Of a stretch of 64,000 nucleotides of DNA, positions 53,715 through 62,994 are shown one piece after another (the first letter of the stretch is position 1; the number at the start of each line of letters is the position of its first letter). Below the pieces are notes generated by a model. The model did no database searches. It was not told where the DNA came from and worked only from the letters and a program-made list of their open reading frames with translations. The stretch lies in contig NZ_JARXHY010000006.1 in NCBI RefSeq assembly GCF_031127815.1, positions 1 to 64,000 on the forward strand, given 5' to 3'. The DNA is from Pelagicoccus sp. SDUM812003. Lineage in GTDB: Bacteria; Verrucomicrobiota; Verrucomicrobiia; Opitutales; Opitutaceae. Position numbers and translations under genes: made by a program.

Positions 53715-54638
53715 ATGGCAGTTTCACATTATCATCTTTTCACTCCCGCCTGCGTTTTGGAGGCCAAGGGCCCGGATGCGAGGGGGTTTCTGCAGGGGCA
53801 GTTCTCGAACGATTTGGGTCCAGCGCGCCAAGGGGATTGCGTTTACGGGCTATGGCTTGACCGGAAGGGCAAGATCGTGGCGGACAGTTTCGTTCTCTGC
53901 CGGGCGGACGACGATTTCCTTTTGATAAGCTATTATTCGGATGAAAGGCGCATCCGCCAGCGTTTGGAGGACTACTTGATCATGGATGACGTGGAGCTGC
54001 GCGGCTTGAGCGCCCAAAGTCGAGGGTGCTCGCTTTGGGGAGAGCGTCCGGTCGAGCTGCTGGCGAAAACCGACGCGCCTCCGCCCGAGCCGGGTAGGTG
54101 GAAGGCGTATGGCGATGTAGTTGCGTTCTGGGGACGTCGAGGGGCGGCTCCGGTTTTGGAGGTTTTGGAGTTTTCGCGAGGGATGCCGGAGAATCGTATC
54201 GACGATATGGTTACGAATTTGTCTCGCGTAGGGGCCGCTGCGTTGAGTCTGTCCGACCTTGGTCGATTGGCGATTGAGGGGAAGGTTCCTCGCATCGGTA
54301 TCGCGTTTGGGGATACGGATCTGCCGCAAGAGCTCGGATTGCACGAGGACGCGGTTTCGTTCAACAAGGGTTGCTATTTGGGTCAGGAGGTGATGGCCAG
54401 ATTGCATTCGATGGGGCGAGCGAGAAAGGGGCTCGTACGAGCGCGCTGCGCGGAGCAAGGAGCGCTGGAGATCGATCCGCCGATCGAGCTTCGGGATGCC
54501 GACGGCAAGAAGCAGGGGCAGATAAGGGAGCTGTCGTATTCAGATCGTGGAGCGCTGGCGCTCGCAATCGTATCCTTGGGGTACGCCGGAGAATCGCTGA
54601 TGGCAGGCGACAGGACCTTTGTTTTGGAGAGGGATTGA
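53715..54638 (+). CDS. ygfZ: Folate-binding YgfZ-like protein (GcvT-related)
   Basis: A 307-residue GcvT-like protein. The YgfZ signature KGCYLGQE (C220) is present, with GFLQGQFSND near the N-terminus. YgfZ proteins bind tetrahydrofolate and help maintain or repair iron-sulfur enzymes. I start it at MAVSHYH, after an AT-rich segment; the frame opens 72 bases earlier. Its stop overlaps the next small gene (TGATG). Confidence 0.88.
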   Translation: MAVSHYHLFTPACVLEAKGPDARGFLQGQFSNDLGPARQGDCVYGLWLDRKGKIVADSFVLCRADDDFLLISYYSDERRIRQRLEDYLIMDDVELRGLSAQSRGCSLWGERPVELLAKTDAPPPEPGRWKAYGDVVAFWGRRGAAPVLEVLEFSRGMPENRIDDMVTNLSRVGAAALSLSDLGRLAIEGKVPRIGIAFGDTDLPQELGLHEDAVSFNKGCYLGQEVMARLHSMGRARKGLVRARCAEQGALEIDPPIELRDADGKKQGQIRELSYSDRGALALAIVSLGYAGESLMAGDRTFVLERD

Positions 54639-54844
54639 TGGGAAAGGAAGAAGAGGAAAGGCAGATCGCTCAGCTGTTGCAGCAGATGGGAGCGTCGCAG
54701 AACCAAGCGGTTGTGATGGCGAGGCAATTATCGAAACGAGCGGATCAGATTTCGAGCGACGAGGGCTGCAGTCGCTTCGACGCATTGCGCAGATTGCTCG
54801 AAATGGTGAAGTCGGGAAGGGAAGGAAACGCCTACGAGCCCTGA
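54638..54844 (+). CDS. Small conserved-looking protein coupled to ygfZ
   Basis: A 68-residue hydrophilic protein starting MGKEEEERQIAQLL, with helices QNQAVVMARQLSKRADQI and FDALRRLLEMVKSG. No family is recognised. Its ATG shares a base with the ygfZ stop (TGATG), which strongly suggests translational coupling and a real gene. Confidence 0.6.
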   Translation: MGKEEEERQIAQLLQQMGASQNQAVVMARQLSKRADQISSDEGCSRFDALRRLLEMVKSGREGNAYEP

Positions 54845-54978
54845 TTTCATGCGGGATAGAGCCTCATAATAAATGCGTCGGAGGCGCGTTTTGTTTTGAC
54901 CATGGTATCGCAGGGTATTCAGTTAGCGTCCGTATCTGAATAAGATCTACCCTAACCCTCTACATAAATACTCCACAT

Positions 54979-55293
<315 letters not shown>

Positions 55294-55319
55294 TCGCCGC
55301 TAAGCCGCTAATTTTTAGG

Positions 55320-55350
55320 ACTCGCCGCTACGTTAGCGGCGAGTTTTTTT
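55320..55350 (+). terminator. Terminator after HU gene
   Basis: An 11-bp perfect stem (ACTCGCCGCTA with TAGCGGCGAGT), loop CGT, followed by seven T. Confidence 0.9.
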
Positions 55351-55398
55351 GTGCTTGGAACGCGGATACGAGTCGGCGTTTCGAAACTGGCCGCAGTT

Positions 55399-56292
55399 CT
55401 ATTGGAAAAGCGAGGTGACTTGGCGAAAGTACGCGTCGACCTGATTTTCGAGCAGCAGGGTATAGAGCAGGGCGCCTGAAGACAGCATAGGGCCGAACGG
55501 AATGTGGCGGCCGAACAGTTCGGATTCCTCCTCCTTCGATTTGTTCTTTGAAGCGATCGCGCCGGCGAGTTTCCATGCAACTACGCCGATCAGTCCGAGG
55601 AGCGCTCCGCCAAAGATCGAAAAGACGGCTCCCTGCCAGCCAAGGAACGCTCCGATGCCTCCGAGTAGTTTGACGTCGCCGAATCCCATGGCCTCCTTGC
55701 GAAGTATCGTTTCCGCGATCAGGGCGATCCAAAGAATGACCCCTGAGCCAATGAGCACGCCCATGCCGGATTCGACCGCCGAAAACAGGGGAGGAGCGGC
55801 ATAGGTCTGGTTTGTTGAAAGGTGTAGCGAAGGGATGAATACGGAGATGGCGAAACCGATGATGGCTAGTCCAACTGAAAAGCGATTTGGAATCTCCATG
55901 ATATCGAAATCGATGAAACTGCCGCAAACTAGCATGGAGACAAGGAGCATGATGCAGAGCGCCTTGAGGGGCGCGTCCTGATGAGCGTTCCAGGCGGCTA
56001 GGAAGAGTAGGCCGGTCAGAAGCTCGATCATCGGGTAGCGAAAACTGTAGGGTCGGCCGCAGCAGCGAGCTTTTCCTCGAAGGATGAACCAGCTGAGGAT
56101 GGGAATGTTGTCGTGCCACGCGATCGGCTTGCCGCACGCGCAAGTCGAGCCTGGGTGGACGAGCGATTTTCCGGCAGGTATCCGGTAAATGCATACGTTA
56201 AGGAAGCTGCCGACTATGGCCCCGAAAACAAAGGCGCTGAGGTAGGGGAACCAGGGCAGCTCCGCTTGGAGGAATTTTAAGGACTCGAGCAT
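55399..56292 (-). CDS. pilD: Type IV prepilin peptidase / N-methyltransferase
   Basis: A 297-residue membrane enzyme. I start at MLESLKFLQ; the frame is open 165 bases further up into the aroE region. The N-terminal domain has CACGKPIAWHDNIPILSW and ARCCGRPYSFRYP (zinc-binding cysteines, here in a compact arrangement). The aspartyl-protease residues are in SFIDFDIMEIPNR and GFGDVKLLGG (the GxGD motif). Several transmembrane helices follow. It cleaves and methylates type IV pilin or pseudopilin precursors at the inner membrane. It lies 23 bases after aroE and probably shares its transcript. Confidence 0.9.
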   Translation of the reverse strand: MLESLKFLQAELPWFPYLSAFVFGAIVGSFLNVCIYRIPAGKSLVHPGSTCACGKPIAWHDNIPILSWFILRGKARCCGRPYSFRYPMIELLTGLLFLAAWNAHQDAPLKALCIMLLVSMLVCGSFIDFDIMEIPNRFSVGLAIIGFAISVFIPSLHLSTNQTYAAPPLFSAVESGMGVLIGSGVILWIALIAETILRKEAMGFGDVKLLGGIGAFLGWQGAVFSIFGGALLGLIGVVAWKLAGAIASKNKSKEEESELFGRHIPFGPMLSSGALLYTLLLENQVDAYFRQVTSLFQ

Positions 56293-56315
56293 TGTTGTGC
56301 TACTCAATCGGCGAT

Positions 56316-57233
56316 TTATGCCATGGCTTGAAGCGCGGCTTGTTGCATGGTTTCCACCGGCGCCGTTTGCCCGGACCACAGCTCGAGGGAGCGCGCTCCT
56401 TGGTGGATCAGCATGGATAGTCCATTGGCAGCTTGGCCGTTTCGGTCGCGCACGCATTGCATGATCCTAGTGGTAGCCGGATTGTAGATCATGTCGAACA
56501 GCTTGATGGAATTGGGTAGGGATTCTTCGGGAATCGGGGTGGGATCGTCCTGTTTGAGGCCTAGCGACGTGGCGTTTACCAGCAATTCGTTGCCTTCGAG
56601 GTCGAGGGTCGCGTCGGGTTTGGCGCCGCGAAGGGGAATCGCTTTCTCCCTTGCCGCTGGTTCTAGCTCGCTCAGGAGCTTGGCGAGGCGATCCTGGTTG
56701 CGGTTGACGATGGTCAGGGAAGCGCAGCCTTCGGCCAAGCATTGCATCGCTGCGGCCCGAGCTGCTCCGCCGGCTCCAAGCAAGGCGATCGAGGTGCCCT
56801 TTAGGGGCAGGCCAAGATTGAGAAGCACTCCGCGACTCAAGCCGTGCCCATCGGTGTTGTACCCTTTGTATCCACTTTCTGTTTTCAGCAGTGTGTTGAC
56901 CGCTCCGATCGATTTCGCGTGCGGATCGATGGCGTGAATCGCTTCGATGGCCAGCTCCTTATGTGGCACGGTCAGGTTTAGGCCGATAAAGCCTTTTTCG
57001 TAAAACAGGGGCAGGTGTTCGATCAAGGCTTCCGGAGGAACGTCGAAGCGGAAGTAGCGCCAGCTGGCGAAGCGGGAATCGGTTTTCGCGAGTTTCGCCA
57101 GAGCGGCGTTGTGCATTTGCGGGCTGATGGAGTGGCGTACTGGGTGACCCAATACGGCTAGCCCGACGCCGTCAAAGCGCCATTGCTTGAGGTCCTCGAT
57201 GGAGTAGGTCTCATCCGGAGAGTAGCTGCCCAT
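56316..57233 (-). CDS. aroE: Shikimate 5-dehydrogenase
   Basis: A 305-residue shikimate dehydrogenase. Substrate-binding GHPVRHSISPQMHNAAL, catalytic Lys in LTVPHKE, GAVNTL, YNTDGHGL, the NADP loop LLGAGGAARAAAM and NRNQDR are present. It reduces 3-dehydroshikimate to shikimate with NADPH. It is about 30 residues longer than usual at the N-terminus (MGSYSPDETYSIEDLKQW), perhaps a natural extension. Upstream of pilD on the same strand. Confidence 0.93.
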   Translation of the reverse strand: MGSYSPDETYSIEDLKQWRFDGVGLAVLGHPVRHSISPQMHNAALAKLAKTDSRFASWRYFRFDVPPEALIEHLPLFYEKGFIGLNLTVPHKELAIEAIHAIDPHAKSIGAVNTLLKTESGYKGYNTDGHGLSRGVLLNLGLPLKGTSIALLGAGGAARAAAMQCLAEGCASLTIVNRNQDRLAKLLSELEPAAREKAIPLRGAKPDATLDLEGNELLVNATSLGLKQDDPTPIPEESLPNSIKLFDMIYNPATTRIMQCVRDRNGQAANGLSMLIHQGARSLELWSGQTAPVETMQQAALQAMA

Positions 57234-57320
57234 AGGGCGGAAACGTTGCGAAATGGCTGGGCCTCGAGCGAGAAAAATCTCTGTCCGGAATGGATCTCCC
57301 GCGGTTGCGCCGGGGAGGCG

Positions 57321-58187
57321 CTAGCTGGTCTGTTTCTGGTGGCAGCGTTGAAACTCCAGCACGAAGCTGTTGAAGAGCTGGGCCATGTCGTCCTGGTTGC
57401 GCAGCTTGTAGTGGTTGACCAGGTTGCGGCAGCAGCGGGTCAGGACTTCGCGAATGGGCGACGGAGCGAGGTTTCCGAGCTGGGTGACGCTGATTTGGCC
57501 GTCGGTGTATTGCAGCAGCTGGCCGGGCGTGCTGAATTTCCCTCGACGAAACGCATCTATATAGAAAGGGAGATCGTCCTCGAAGCTGCCTACCAGAAAG
57601 TGTCCCGGATAGGCGATCGGGTCGAGCTCTGCGCCGAGGCGTTGAGCGACCAGGATGTAGAGGATGGAAAGCGTGATGGGCAGGCCTTTGCGGGTTTCGA
57701 GCACTCGGTTCAGGTAGCTGTTGTCCGGGTTTTCGTAATCCTCGGCGTTTCCTCGGAAGCCCATTTCGTGAAAGAGGACCCGATTGATGACCACGCAGCG
57801 ATCGCGTGAGCTGCTGGGTTTGATCAGCAGCTCGCGGCAGCGCTGGGCGATGGATTCGATCTGGTCGCAGATATCCGAGGCCTTCAACTGGGGGTATGCC
57901 ACTCGGCAGAGCATGATGGTTCCCGTTTCCAACTCGTAGTTCAGCGAGCGTATGAAGCGTCTGAAGTCTTCCGAGGGATTAGCGTTTTTCAGCTCCTCCA
58001 GCAGTCGCCGAGCATGGCTGGCCAGCATGCGGTTGGAGCCGCGAGCGAGGGATTCGAGAAAGTCGATGGCTGGCGTTCCGATGCGGGAAAACTCGTCCAG
58101 CAGCCCTTTGCGTACGATCGGGCTAGGGTCATCCAACAGGTCGCGAAATGCTTCCTGCCTCTGGCTGTTGAATGGACTAGGCGGCAC
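57321..58187 (-). CDS. SirB1/transglutaminase-like family protein
   Basis: A 288-residue protein of the SirB1/Transglut_core2 family. An N-terminal HEAT-like helical part is followed by the conserved NRVLFHEMGFRGN, NSYLNRVLETRKGLPITL and YPGHFLVG segments. The family resembles transglutaminase-like folds; its biochemical role is not established. The Cys-protease nucleophile seen in true transglutaminases is not obvious. Single gene, 87 bases before aroE. Confidence 0.8.
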   Translation of the reverse strand: MPPSPFNSQRQEAFRDLLDDPSPIVRKGLLDEFSRIGTPAIDFLESLARGSNRMLASHARRLLEELKNANPSEDFRRFIRSLNYELETGTIMLCRVAYPQLKASDICDQIESIAQRCRELLIKPSSSRDRCVVINRVLFHEMGFRGNAEDYENPDNSYLNRVLETRKGLPITLSILYILVAQRLGAELDPIAYPGHFLVGSFEDDLPFYIDAFRRGKFSTPGQLLQYTDGQISVTQLGNLAPSPIREVLTRCCRNLVNHYKLRNQDDMAQLFNSFVLEFQRCHQKQTS

Positions 58188-58517
58188 GGTTGAGATCGTG
58201 GTGCTTCTGAGCGGGATGGCAATAGGATAGCGGTGAGATTGGCCAGATTCATTCCGTTTTTCGATCGGGCTCGCCTTGGGGGGAGTTCTTCTCAGTCGGA
58301 AATTGAGAAGAACACCCTAGATTTCCCAAAAAAGTTTTCTGCAAGGGACGGATTCGTAAGATGCAGATAATCAGAGCTATAGTCGGTGGAGAGCGTGTAA
58401 AAAAGCCGAGAAACAGGCGATGCGAATTTAAGTTGCGGTCTTAGATGACGATTCCCGAGGTACGGCCTGATAGGTCGCCATCTGAATTAGAAGGGAATCT
58501 ATTCAATCACCACGAGC
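58188..58517. other. Intergenic region with hairpin
   Basis: No gene. It contains a 10-bp hairpin, GTTCTTCTCA (58285-58294) with TGAGAAGAAC (58304-58313), without a T-run on either strand. The rest probably holds the divergent promoters for the SirB1-like gene and the small gene at 58518. Confidence 0.45.
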
Positions 58518-58727
58518 ATGGAACAGCTCTATCCACAGAACATATTAGAACGCCATTATCCGATTCTACGCGAGCAGCGGGAAAAGGAGGAGCGTAAAGC
58601 CGATGAGGAAAAGCTTCGGCTTCCCATGGGCATGCATGGAGTCAACGAGGAGTTGGAGAGTCGCTTGTACGAAAACGAGCCTCAGTCCAGCGGTACGATC
58701 GGGCTTCAGCTCAACACTTTCGCCTAA
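58518..58727 (+). CDS. Small hypothetical charged protein
   Basis: A 69-residue hydrophilic protein (ERHYPILREQREKEERKADEE, then LPMGMHGVNEELESRLYENE). No family recognised. The start codon follows a long noncoding stretch, and the gene ends overlapping the stop of the convergent response-regulator gene by 4 bases. Composition looks coding. Confidence 0.5.
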   Translation: MEQLYPQNILERHYPILREQREKEERKADEEKLRLPMGMHGVNEELESRLYENEPQSSGTIGLQLNTFA

Positions 58728-59110
58728 TGGTCGCCGCTTGGCGTTTGGCTGATTCCGTCTAGCACGGTTTTAGAGAACTCGCTTGCCGAAAACGGCTTTG
58801 AGATCAGTCCTGCGATGTCTCTCCCCGCTAGCCGTTCCCTGATTTCGTCGGCGCAGATGCCGCTCATGGGAAAGACTGCCAGATCTGGGGAAACCTCCTT
58901 CAATCGATCGTAGAGGTTTTCGCCTTTGGCGTCCTCTAGGTTCATGTCGAGCAGGCAGGCGGTTATCTCGGAAGTCCGCTCCGTCAGGGCGCGCATGGCG
59001 TCCTGAGCCGAATCCACGCAGATGGAATCGATGCCCAGCGACATGAGCAGGGCCTCGAGCAGGGTTCTCATGCCCTCCTCGTCGTCGATGACCAGCATCT
59101 TTCCTTTCAT
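58724..59110 (-). CDS. Response regulator, single receiver domain
   Basis: A 128-residue CheY-like protein. LVIDDEEG (acidic pair), ACLLDMNL (phospho-acceptor Asp), PMSG and the lysine in LISKPFS are all present. I start at MKGKMLVIDD because GGAGAAG lies just upstream; the frame is open 165 bases further. No output domain, so it signals through protein contact. No kinase gene is adjacent. Confidence 0.85.
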   Translation of the reverse strand: MKGKMLVIDDEEGMRTLLEALLMSLGIDSICVDSAQDAMRALTERTSEITACLLDMNLEDAKGENLYDRLKEVSPDLAVFPMSGICADEIRERLAGRDIAGLISKPFSASEFSKTVLDGISQTPSGDH

Positions 59111-59291
59111 CGGCTTCTCCATCTTGGCGAACGCAGAGAGACTTGCCGCTGAGAGCGGACGAGAAAAGGAAAAAGCGTAACCATTTCGAAAAGCCACTTT
59201 TTGTCGCCAAGGTCTGAATACTCCGAATGTCTTTGGTCGGAGCGGTTTGGACGGACAAGTTTCATTGCTTTTCATCCGTTAGAAGCAAATC

Positions 59292-59972
59292 GTGCGTGCT
59301 GTGAAGAGGATTTCGAGAAAAGGGCTTTTGATGGCCGGGCTCGTTTTGGGGGCGCTGGGGGCGGTCGTTCTTTTCCTCGCGCTTCCCTATTTGCCAAGCG
59401 CCGAGGATCTGCGGCGCCTGGTAGGCAGGGTGGCTGAGATGGGGCCCTTGCTCTTCTTTGGAGCGATGGCGATTCTTCCGCTTTTCTGGTTTCCGCTTTC
59501 GCCTTTCATCTTGCTGGCGCCCGTCTTCGGGAAAGGCGTTGCCATCGCCGGCACGATCGTGGCCCTGGCGTGCAACATGGCGCTCTCCTGGGTCTTGGCC
59601 GGCCGTTGGTTTCGACCGTTTTTTCATCGGTTGGTCGGGCGGTTTGGCTATTCGGTGCCCACGGTTTCGGAGAAGGGGATGGTTGGCATGACGGTGGCTT
59701 TGCGACTGACGCCAGGCGTGCCGTTCCCGCTTCAGAACTATCTGCTTGGCTTGGCGGGAATGCCGTTTGGCTTGTATATGGCGGTCTCGGTGCCGCTCAA
59801 CGCGATCATGTGCGCGAGTCTTATTCTGCTTGGCGACGCGTTGCTGAAGGGCAGCGTGGGCATGCTGGTCGCCGGGGCGCTTGTTTTCTTCGGGGTCGCT
59901 CTAGGGGCCCGTTGGCTGCGCATGCGTCTGCGAGCTCGAGCCATGGAGGGAGGGCGAGATGGCGTGGGATGA
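59292..59972 (+). CDS. TVP38/TMEM64-like (VTT domain) membrane protein
   Basis: A 226-residue inner-membrane protein with about five hydrophobic segments. The VTT/SNARE-associated core is seen at FWFPLSPFILLAPVFGKG and LRLTPGVPFPLQNYLLGL. Members have been linked to phospholipid transport or scrambling (DedA superfamily); the substrate here is unknown. Starts at GTG; its 3' end overlaps xseA by 14 bases, so the two are coupled. Confidence 0.8.
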   Translation: MRAVKRISRKGLLMAGLVLGALGAVVLFLALPYLPSAEDLRRLVGRVAEMGPLLFFGAMAILPLFWFPLSPFILLAPVFGKGVAIAGTIVALACNMALSWVLAGRWFRPFFHRLVGRFGYSVPTVSEKGMVGMTVALRLTPGVPFPLQNYLLGLAGMPFGLYMAVSVPLNAIMCASLILLGDALLKGSVGMLVAGALVFFGVALGARWLRMRLRARAMEGGRDGVG

Positions 59973-61314
59973 TCTCTTCGAGCAGTACCCTGAGGTAACC
60001 GTTAGCCAATACACGGCTTCGATCAAGACGCTGCTTGAGCGGGGCGTGTCTCCCAGCTGGGTATTGGGAGAGGTATCCAATCTTAGGAGACAGAGCAGCG
60101 GCCATCTCTACTTCTCGCTCAAGGATGCTGGCGCTCAGCTGCCGGCGGTGATGTTTCGCGCGCAGGCGAGCGGCCTGGCTTTCCGCTTGGAGGACGGGAT
60201 GCAGGTGCAGGCTTTCGGTCAGATCAGCGTGTACGCTCCGCACGGACGCTACCAGTTGGTGGTCAGGGAGCTGAAGGAGAGCGGGCAAGGGCGTTTGTTT
60301 CGCGAGTTCGAGCGTCTCAAGGCGAAACTCGCTGCGGAAGGCTTGTTCGAAAAAGGGCGAAAGCGAGCCCTGCCGCTTCTGCCCTTGAAGGTCGCGCTTG
60401 TGACCTCCCCCACTGGAGCCGCCGTGCGCGACTTTACCCGAATCCTGAAGCGGCGCGGCTGGGCTGGCCGCCTGCAGATCTTTCCTTGCAAGGTTCAGGG
60501 GGCGGGCGCCGCGGAAGAGATCGCCGCCGCGATCGAGCTGATCAACGAGATCGGCGATTACGACGTCTTGGTCCTGGCTCGTGGTGGGGGCAGCATCGAG
60601 GACCTTTGGAGTTTCAACGAGGAAATCGTGGCTCGAGCTGTGTCGAGAAGCGCCATCCCTACGATCTCGGGCGTCGGGCACGAAATCGATTTCACGCTTA
60701 GCGATTTCGCGGCGGACGCGCGCGCGGAGACGCCCTCCGGCGCTGCGGAGCTCATCAGTAGCGCTTTTTTGGAGACGCTGTCGCGCTTCGAGGATTTGAG
60801 GGATGACATGGAAGCCGCGATCGAAAGTCGGATAGAAGTGTCGCGGCGAGAGCTGTCCACGCTGAAGACGCGCTTGAGAGCGCTGTCGCCTCTGGGGAAA
60901 GTTGAGAACGCCCTGTTGCGTTTGGATGAGCTGCATTCCCGTTTGGACGCCCGGTTTTTCTCCGGTCTGCACTCGTGTCGCGAAAAGTTGAATACGTTTG
61001 GCGGACGAATGGGCGACTTGGATATCGGGTCTCGGCTAAACCAGCTTCGAAATCGACTGGCTCAGGCGGGGCGGCGAATGGACGAACAGGCCAGGGAGCT
61101 AGCTCGAAGCCGTCGTCGTTCGCTTGATCTGGCGGGAACGACGCTGCGAGCGCTGAGTCCCGAGGCGACGTTGGGTCGCGGCTACGTCATTTTGAAATCA
61201 AGCTCTGGCGCGATGGTGACCAGTGTGGCGGACGTGAAAAAGGGAGACCGTCTGGGGGCCTCCCTGAAGGATGGACGGATCGAGCTTTCGGTGGACGACG
61301 TGGCCGCGGAGTGA
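59959..61314 (+). CDS. xseA: Exodeoxyribonuclease VII large subunit
   Basis: A 451-residue protein with an N-terminal OB-fold (WVLGEVSNLRRQSSGHLYF) and the catalytic region VTSPTGAAVRDF, LARGGGSIEDLWSFN, ISGVGHEIDFTLSDFAAD and RAETPSGAAE. The C-terminal half is a long coiled coil. With XseB it degrades single-stranded DNA. No xseB gene follows directly; an ACT-domain gene lies convergent instead. Confidence 0.95.
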   Translation: MAWDDLFEQYPEVTVSQYTASIKTLLERGVSPSWVLGEVSNLRRQSSGHLYFSLKDAGAQLPAVMFRAQASGLAFRLEDGMQVQAFGQISVYAPHGRYQLVVRELKESGQGRLFREFERLKAKLAAEGLFEKGRKRALPLLPLKVALVTSPTGAAVRDFTRILKRRGWAGRLQIFPCKVQGAGAAEEIAAAIELINEIGDYDVLVLARGGGSIEDLWSFNEEIVARAVSRSAIPTISGVGHEIDFTLSDFAADARAETPSGAAELISSAFLETLSRFEDLRDDMEAAIESRIEVSRRELSTLKTRLRALSPLGKVENALLRLDELHSRLDARFFSGLHSCREKLNTFGGRMGDLDIGSRLNQLRNRLAQAGRRMDEQARELARSRRRSLDLAGTTLRALSPEATLGRGYVILKSSSGAMVTSVADVKKGDRLGASLKDGRIELSVDDVAAE

Positions 61315-61333
61315 GCTCCTTCCGGACTCGGCC

Positions 61334-61747
61334 TCAGGCGGCGATCTTTATCTCGTCGATGACGTGAGCCGCGAGGTGGATGTTGGAGACTTTCAGGATC
61401 ATGCGAGAGCCCGCTCCTTCCTCGTCCACGCTGGCGTACATGTAGTCGATGTTGATGCCCGCTTGAGACAAGGCTTTGGTCAGGATGGCGAGGCGTCCTT
61501 TCGAATCTTTGGTTCGGATGGCGAGGACCTCGTCGGTCTCCACGGTGAATCCTGATTTTTCCAAGGAACGCTTGGCGGCGACGGGATCGCAGGCGGTGAA
61601 GCGAAAGCGACCGCAGGTCGGACCCTCTTGCATGGAGATGGCGCTCAAGCTCACATCGTGCAGGGCGAGAATGTCGCTGAGCTCGGCGATTTTTCCAGGG
61701 GCGTTTTCGATCTCAACCGAAAGCTGAGTCTTGATCTCGTATTTCAT
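61334..61747 (-). CDS. Tandem ACT-domain protein
   Basis: A 137-residue protein made of two ACT domains: LSVEIENAPGKIAELSDIL and EVLAIRTKDSKGRLAILTKAL each open a domain. ACT pairs bind amino acids and act as regulators; no catalytic domain is attached, so the partner is unknown. Convergent with xseA. Confidence 0.88.
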   Translation of the reverse strand: MKYEIKTQLSVEIENAPGKIAELSDILALHDVSLSAISMQEGPTCGRFRFTACDPVAAKRSLEKSGFTVETDEVLAIRTKDSKGRLAILTKALSQAGINIDYMYASVDEEGAGSRMILKVSNIHLAAHVIDEIKIAA

Positions 61748-61805
61748 GGTTTAGGTTGGCTACGAAAGTCGAGAGGTGAGTGGATGCTGGCTAAGGGGAA
61801 AAACA

Positions 61806-61832
61806 AAACCGGAGCGGGGTGAGCTCCGGTTT
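61806..61832 (-). terminator. Terminator upstream of ACT gene, minus strand
   Basis: A perfect 10-bp stem (AAACCGGAGC with GCTCCGGTTT) around a 7-base loop; on the minus strand it is followed by TGTTTTTCCCC. It lies upstream of the ACT gene and 29 bases after the minus-strand small frame at 61862, so it marks the end of a minus-strand transcript from that side. Confidence 0.7.
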
Positions 61833-61861
61833 CGATGACGCTTTGAAATTTGGCGCGTTAG

Positions 61862-62044
61862 TCAAGCATGTGAGCTCATGGAGAAGCGTTTCTTGATCAA
61901 GTGCTTCGCCACGCGATCGTGGCTGACGAAGCGCTGCAGCTTCGGGCGATGGAAGTATGGGGAGGCCTGCGAGCTCTCGCTAGACGGGGAAAATATCCTT
62001 AAGGGAGGATTGAACGATGGTTTGGGCGATGATTTGAGATTCAT
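61862..62044 (-). CDS. Possible small basic protein
   Basis: A 60-residue basic, Ser/Pro-rich frame (PYFHRPKLQRFVSHDRVAKH, then LIKKRFSMSSHA). No family recognised. Support: a strong minus-strand terminator lies just beyond its stop, and a TTTACA box with 17-base spacing to TAGTGT lies on the minus strand near 62090-62060. A 72-codon frame on the opposite strand (61878-62096) is the alternative; I prefer the minus strand because of the terminator. Confidence 0.4.
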   Translation of the reverse strand: MNLKSSPKPSFNPPLRIFSPSSESSQASPYFHRPKLQRFVSHDRVAKHLIKKRFSMSSHA

Positions 62045-62253
62045 GTCGGGGGTATCGGTTAGTAAGAGACACTACAGCGAAAGCTATGTTCTGTAAACTC
62101 GCATGAATTCGAGCTGCGGCATTGGTGTGTCTTTAATCCCTTTTTGATCAAATACTTGTAAAGCGATTCCAGGATCGGTGCTAATACTTAGAGTTTGACT
62201 TTGGTTTTACATCCGCGCTTCATGCTAGACTCACCTTTCACCCCGGCCTTCGT

Positions 62254-62886
62254 ATGAGAACAAATACAGTCGCCTGCCTCTTCGCCTGCGCCGCTTTGGT
62301 TATGATAACCGGTTGCAGCTCAACAGGGAGTTCCCAGAAATCTCGTTATCCGGTGACGGCTTCAGGAGCCATTCAAAGGGTGGAGAACGGCACGATCGTG
62401 GCGACTCGAACGGTGAAGATCGACGGACGGGCCACGAATGTCGGCACTGCGGTAGGCGCTGGGGTGGGCGCCGCAGTGGGGGCCATCGCGGTGCCTCGTC
62501 GGCAAACCACCACGATTTCCAGCCCGCAGCCCAATGTCATCCAGGCCAACACCACGAGCAATCGGCACGAGAGCGACGCGGCCATGGCGGTGGGCGGCGC
62601 GGTGGGCGTGCTGGCGGGTCGCAAGGTGGAGAAGATGCTGACGGCGCGAAAGGCGCAGGAACTGACCATCGCCATGGAAGGCGGCGAGACCGTTATGGTG
62701 GTGCAGGAGTACCGGGAGCCAGAGTTCATGGTGAACGAGCGCGTCAAGGTCTACACTACGCGGACCGGCGAGTCGGTGGTGTACCATTCGGACGAGGATC
62801 CGCACTTGGATCCGGACACCGACGCGTATGTCATTCCCGACGATGGCGAATTCGGGGAGGACGAGTTCGAACCCGTGGAGTGGTAG
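62254..62886 (+). CDS. Glycine-zipper lipoprotein (SlyB-like), copy 1
   Basis: A 210-residue lipoprotein. Signal peptide with lipobox MITGCSS; then IQRVENGTIVATRTVKIDG, a glycine-zipper segment GTAVGAGVGAAVGAIA, a linker, a second GAVGVLAGRKVEKML and a C-terminal beta domain (LTIAMEGGETVMVVQEY), ending acidic. SlyB/Pcp-type lipoproteins sit in the outer membrane and respond to envelope stress. It is paralogous to the next gene, 108 bases away. Confidence 0.8.
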   Translation: MRTNTVACLFACAALVMITGCSSTGSSQKSRYPVTASGAIQRVENGTIVATRTVKIDGRATNVGTAVGAGVGAAVGAIAVPRRQTTTISSPQPNVIQANTTSNRHESDAAMAVGGAVGVLAGRKVEKMLTARKAQELTIAMEGGETVMVVQEYREPEFMVNERVKVYTTRTGESVVYHSDEDPHLDPDTDAYVIPDDGEFGEDEFEPVEW

Positions 62887-62994
62887 CGATTCGCGGGAGG
62901 TGGCGAGCGCTGCGTTCCGCGCGCGTCCGTCCGCTTGGATATTGAGCGTTTGGCCTGAATCCGTTTCGCGGATCGGTCGCGTAGTAGTTCTGTG

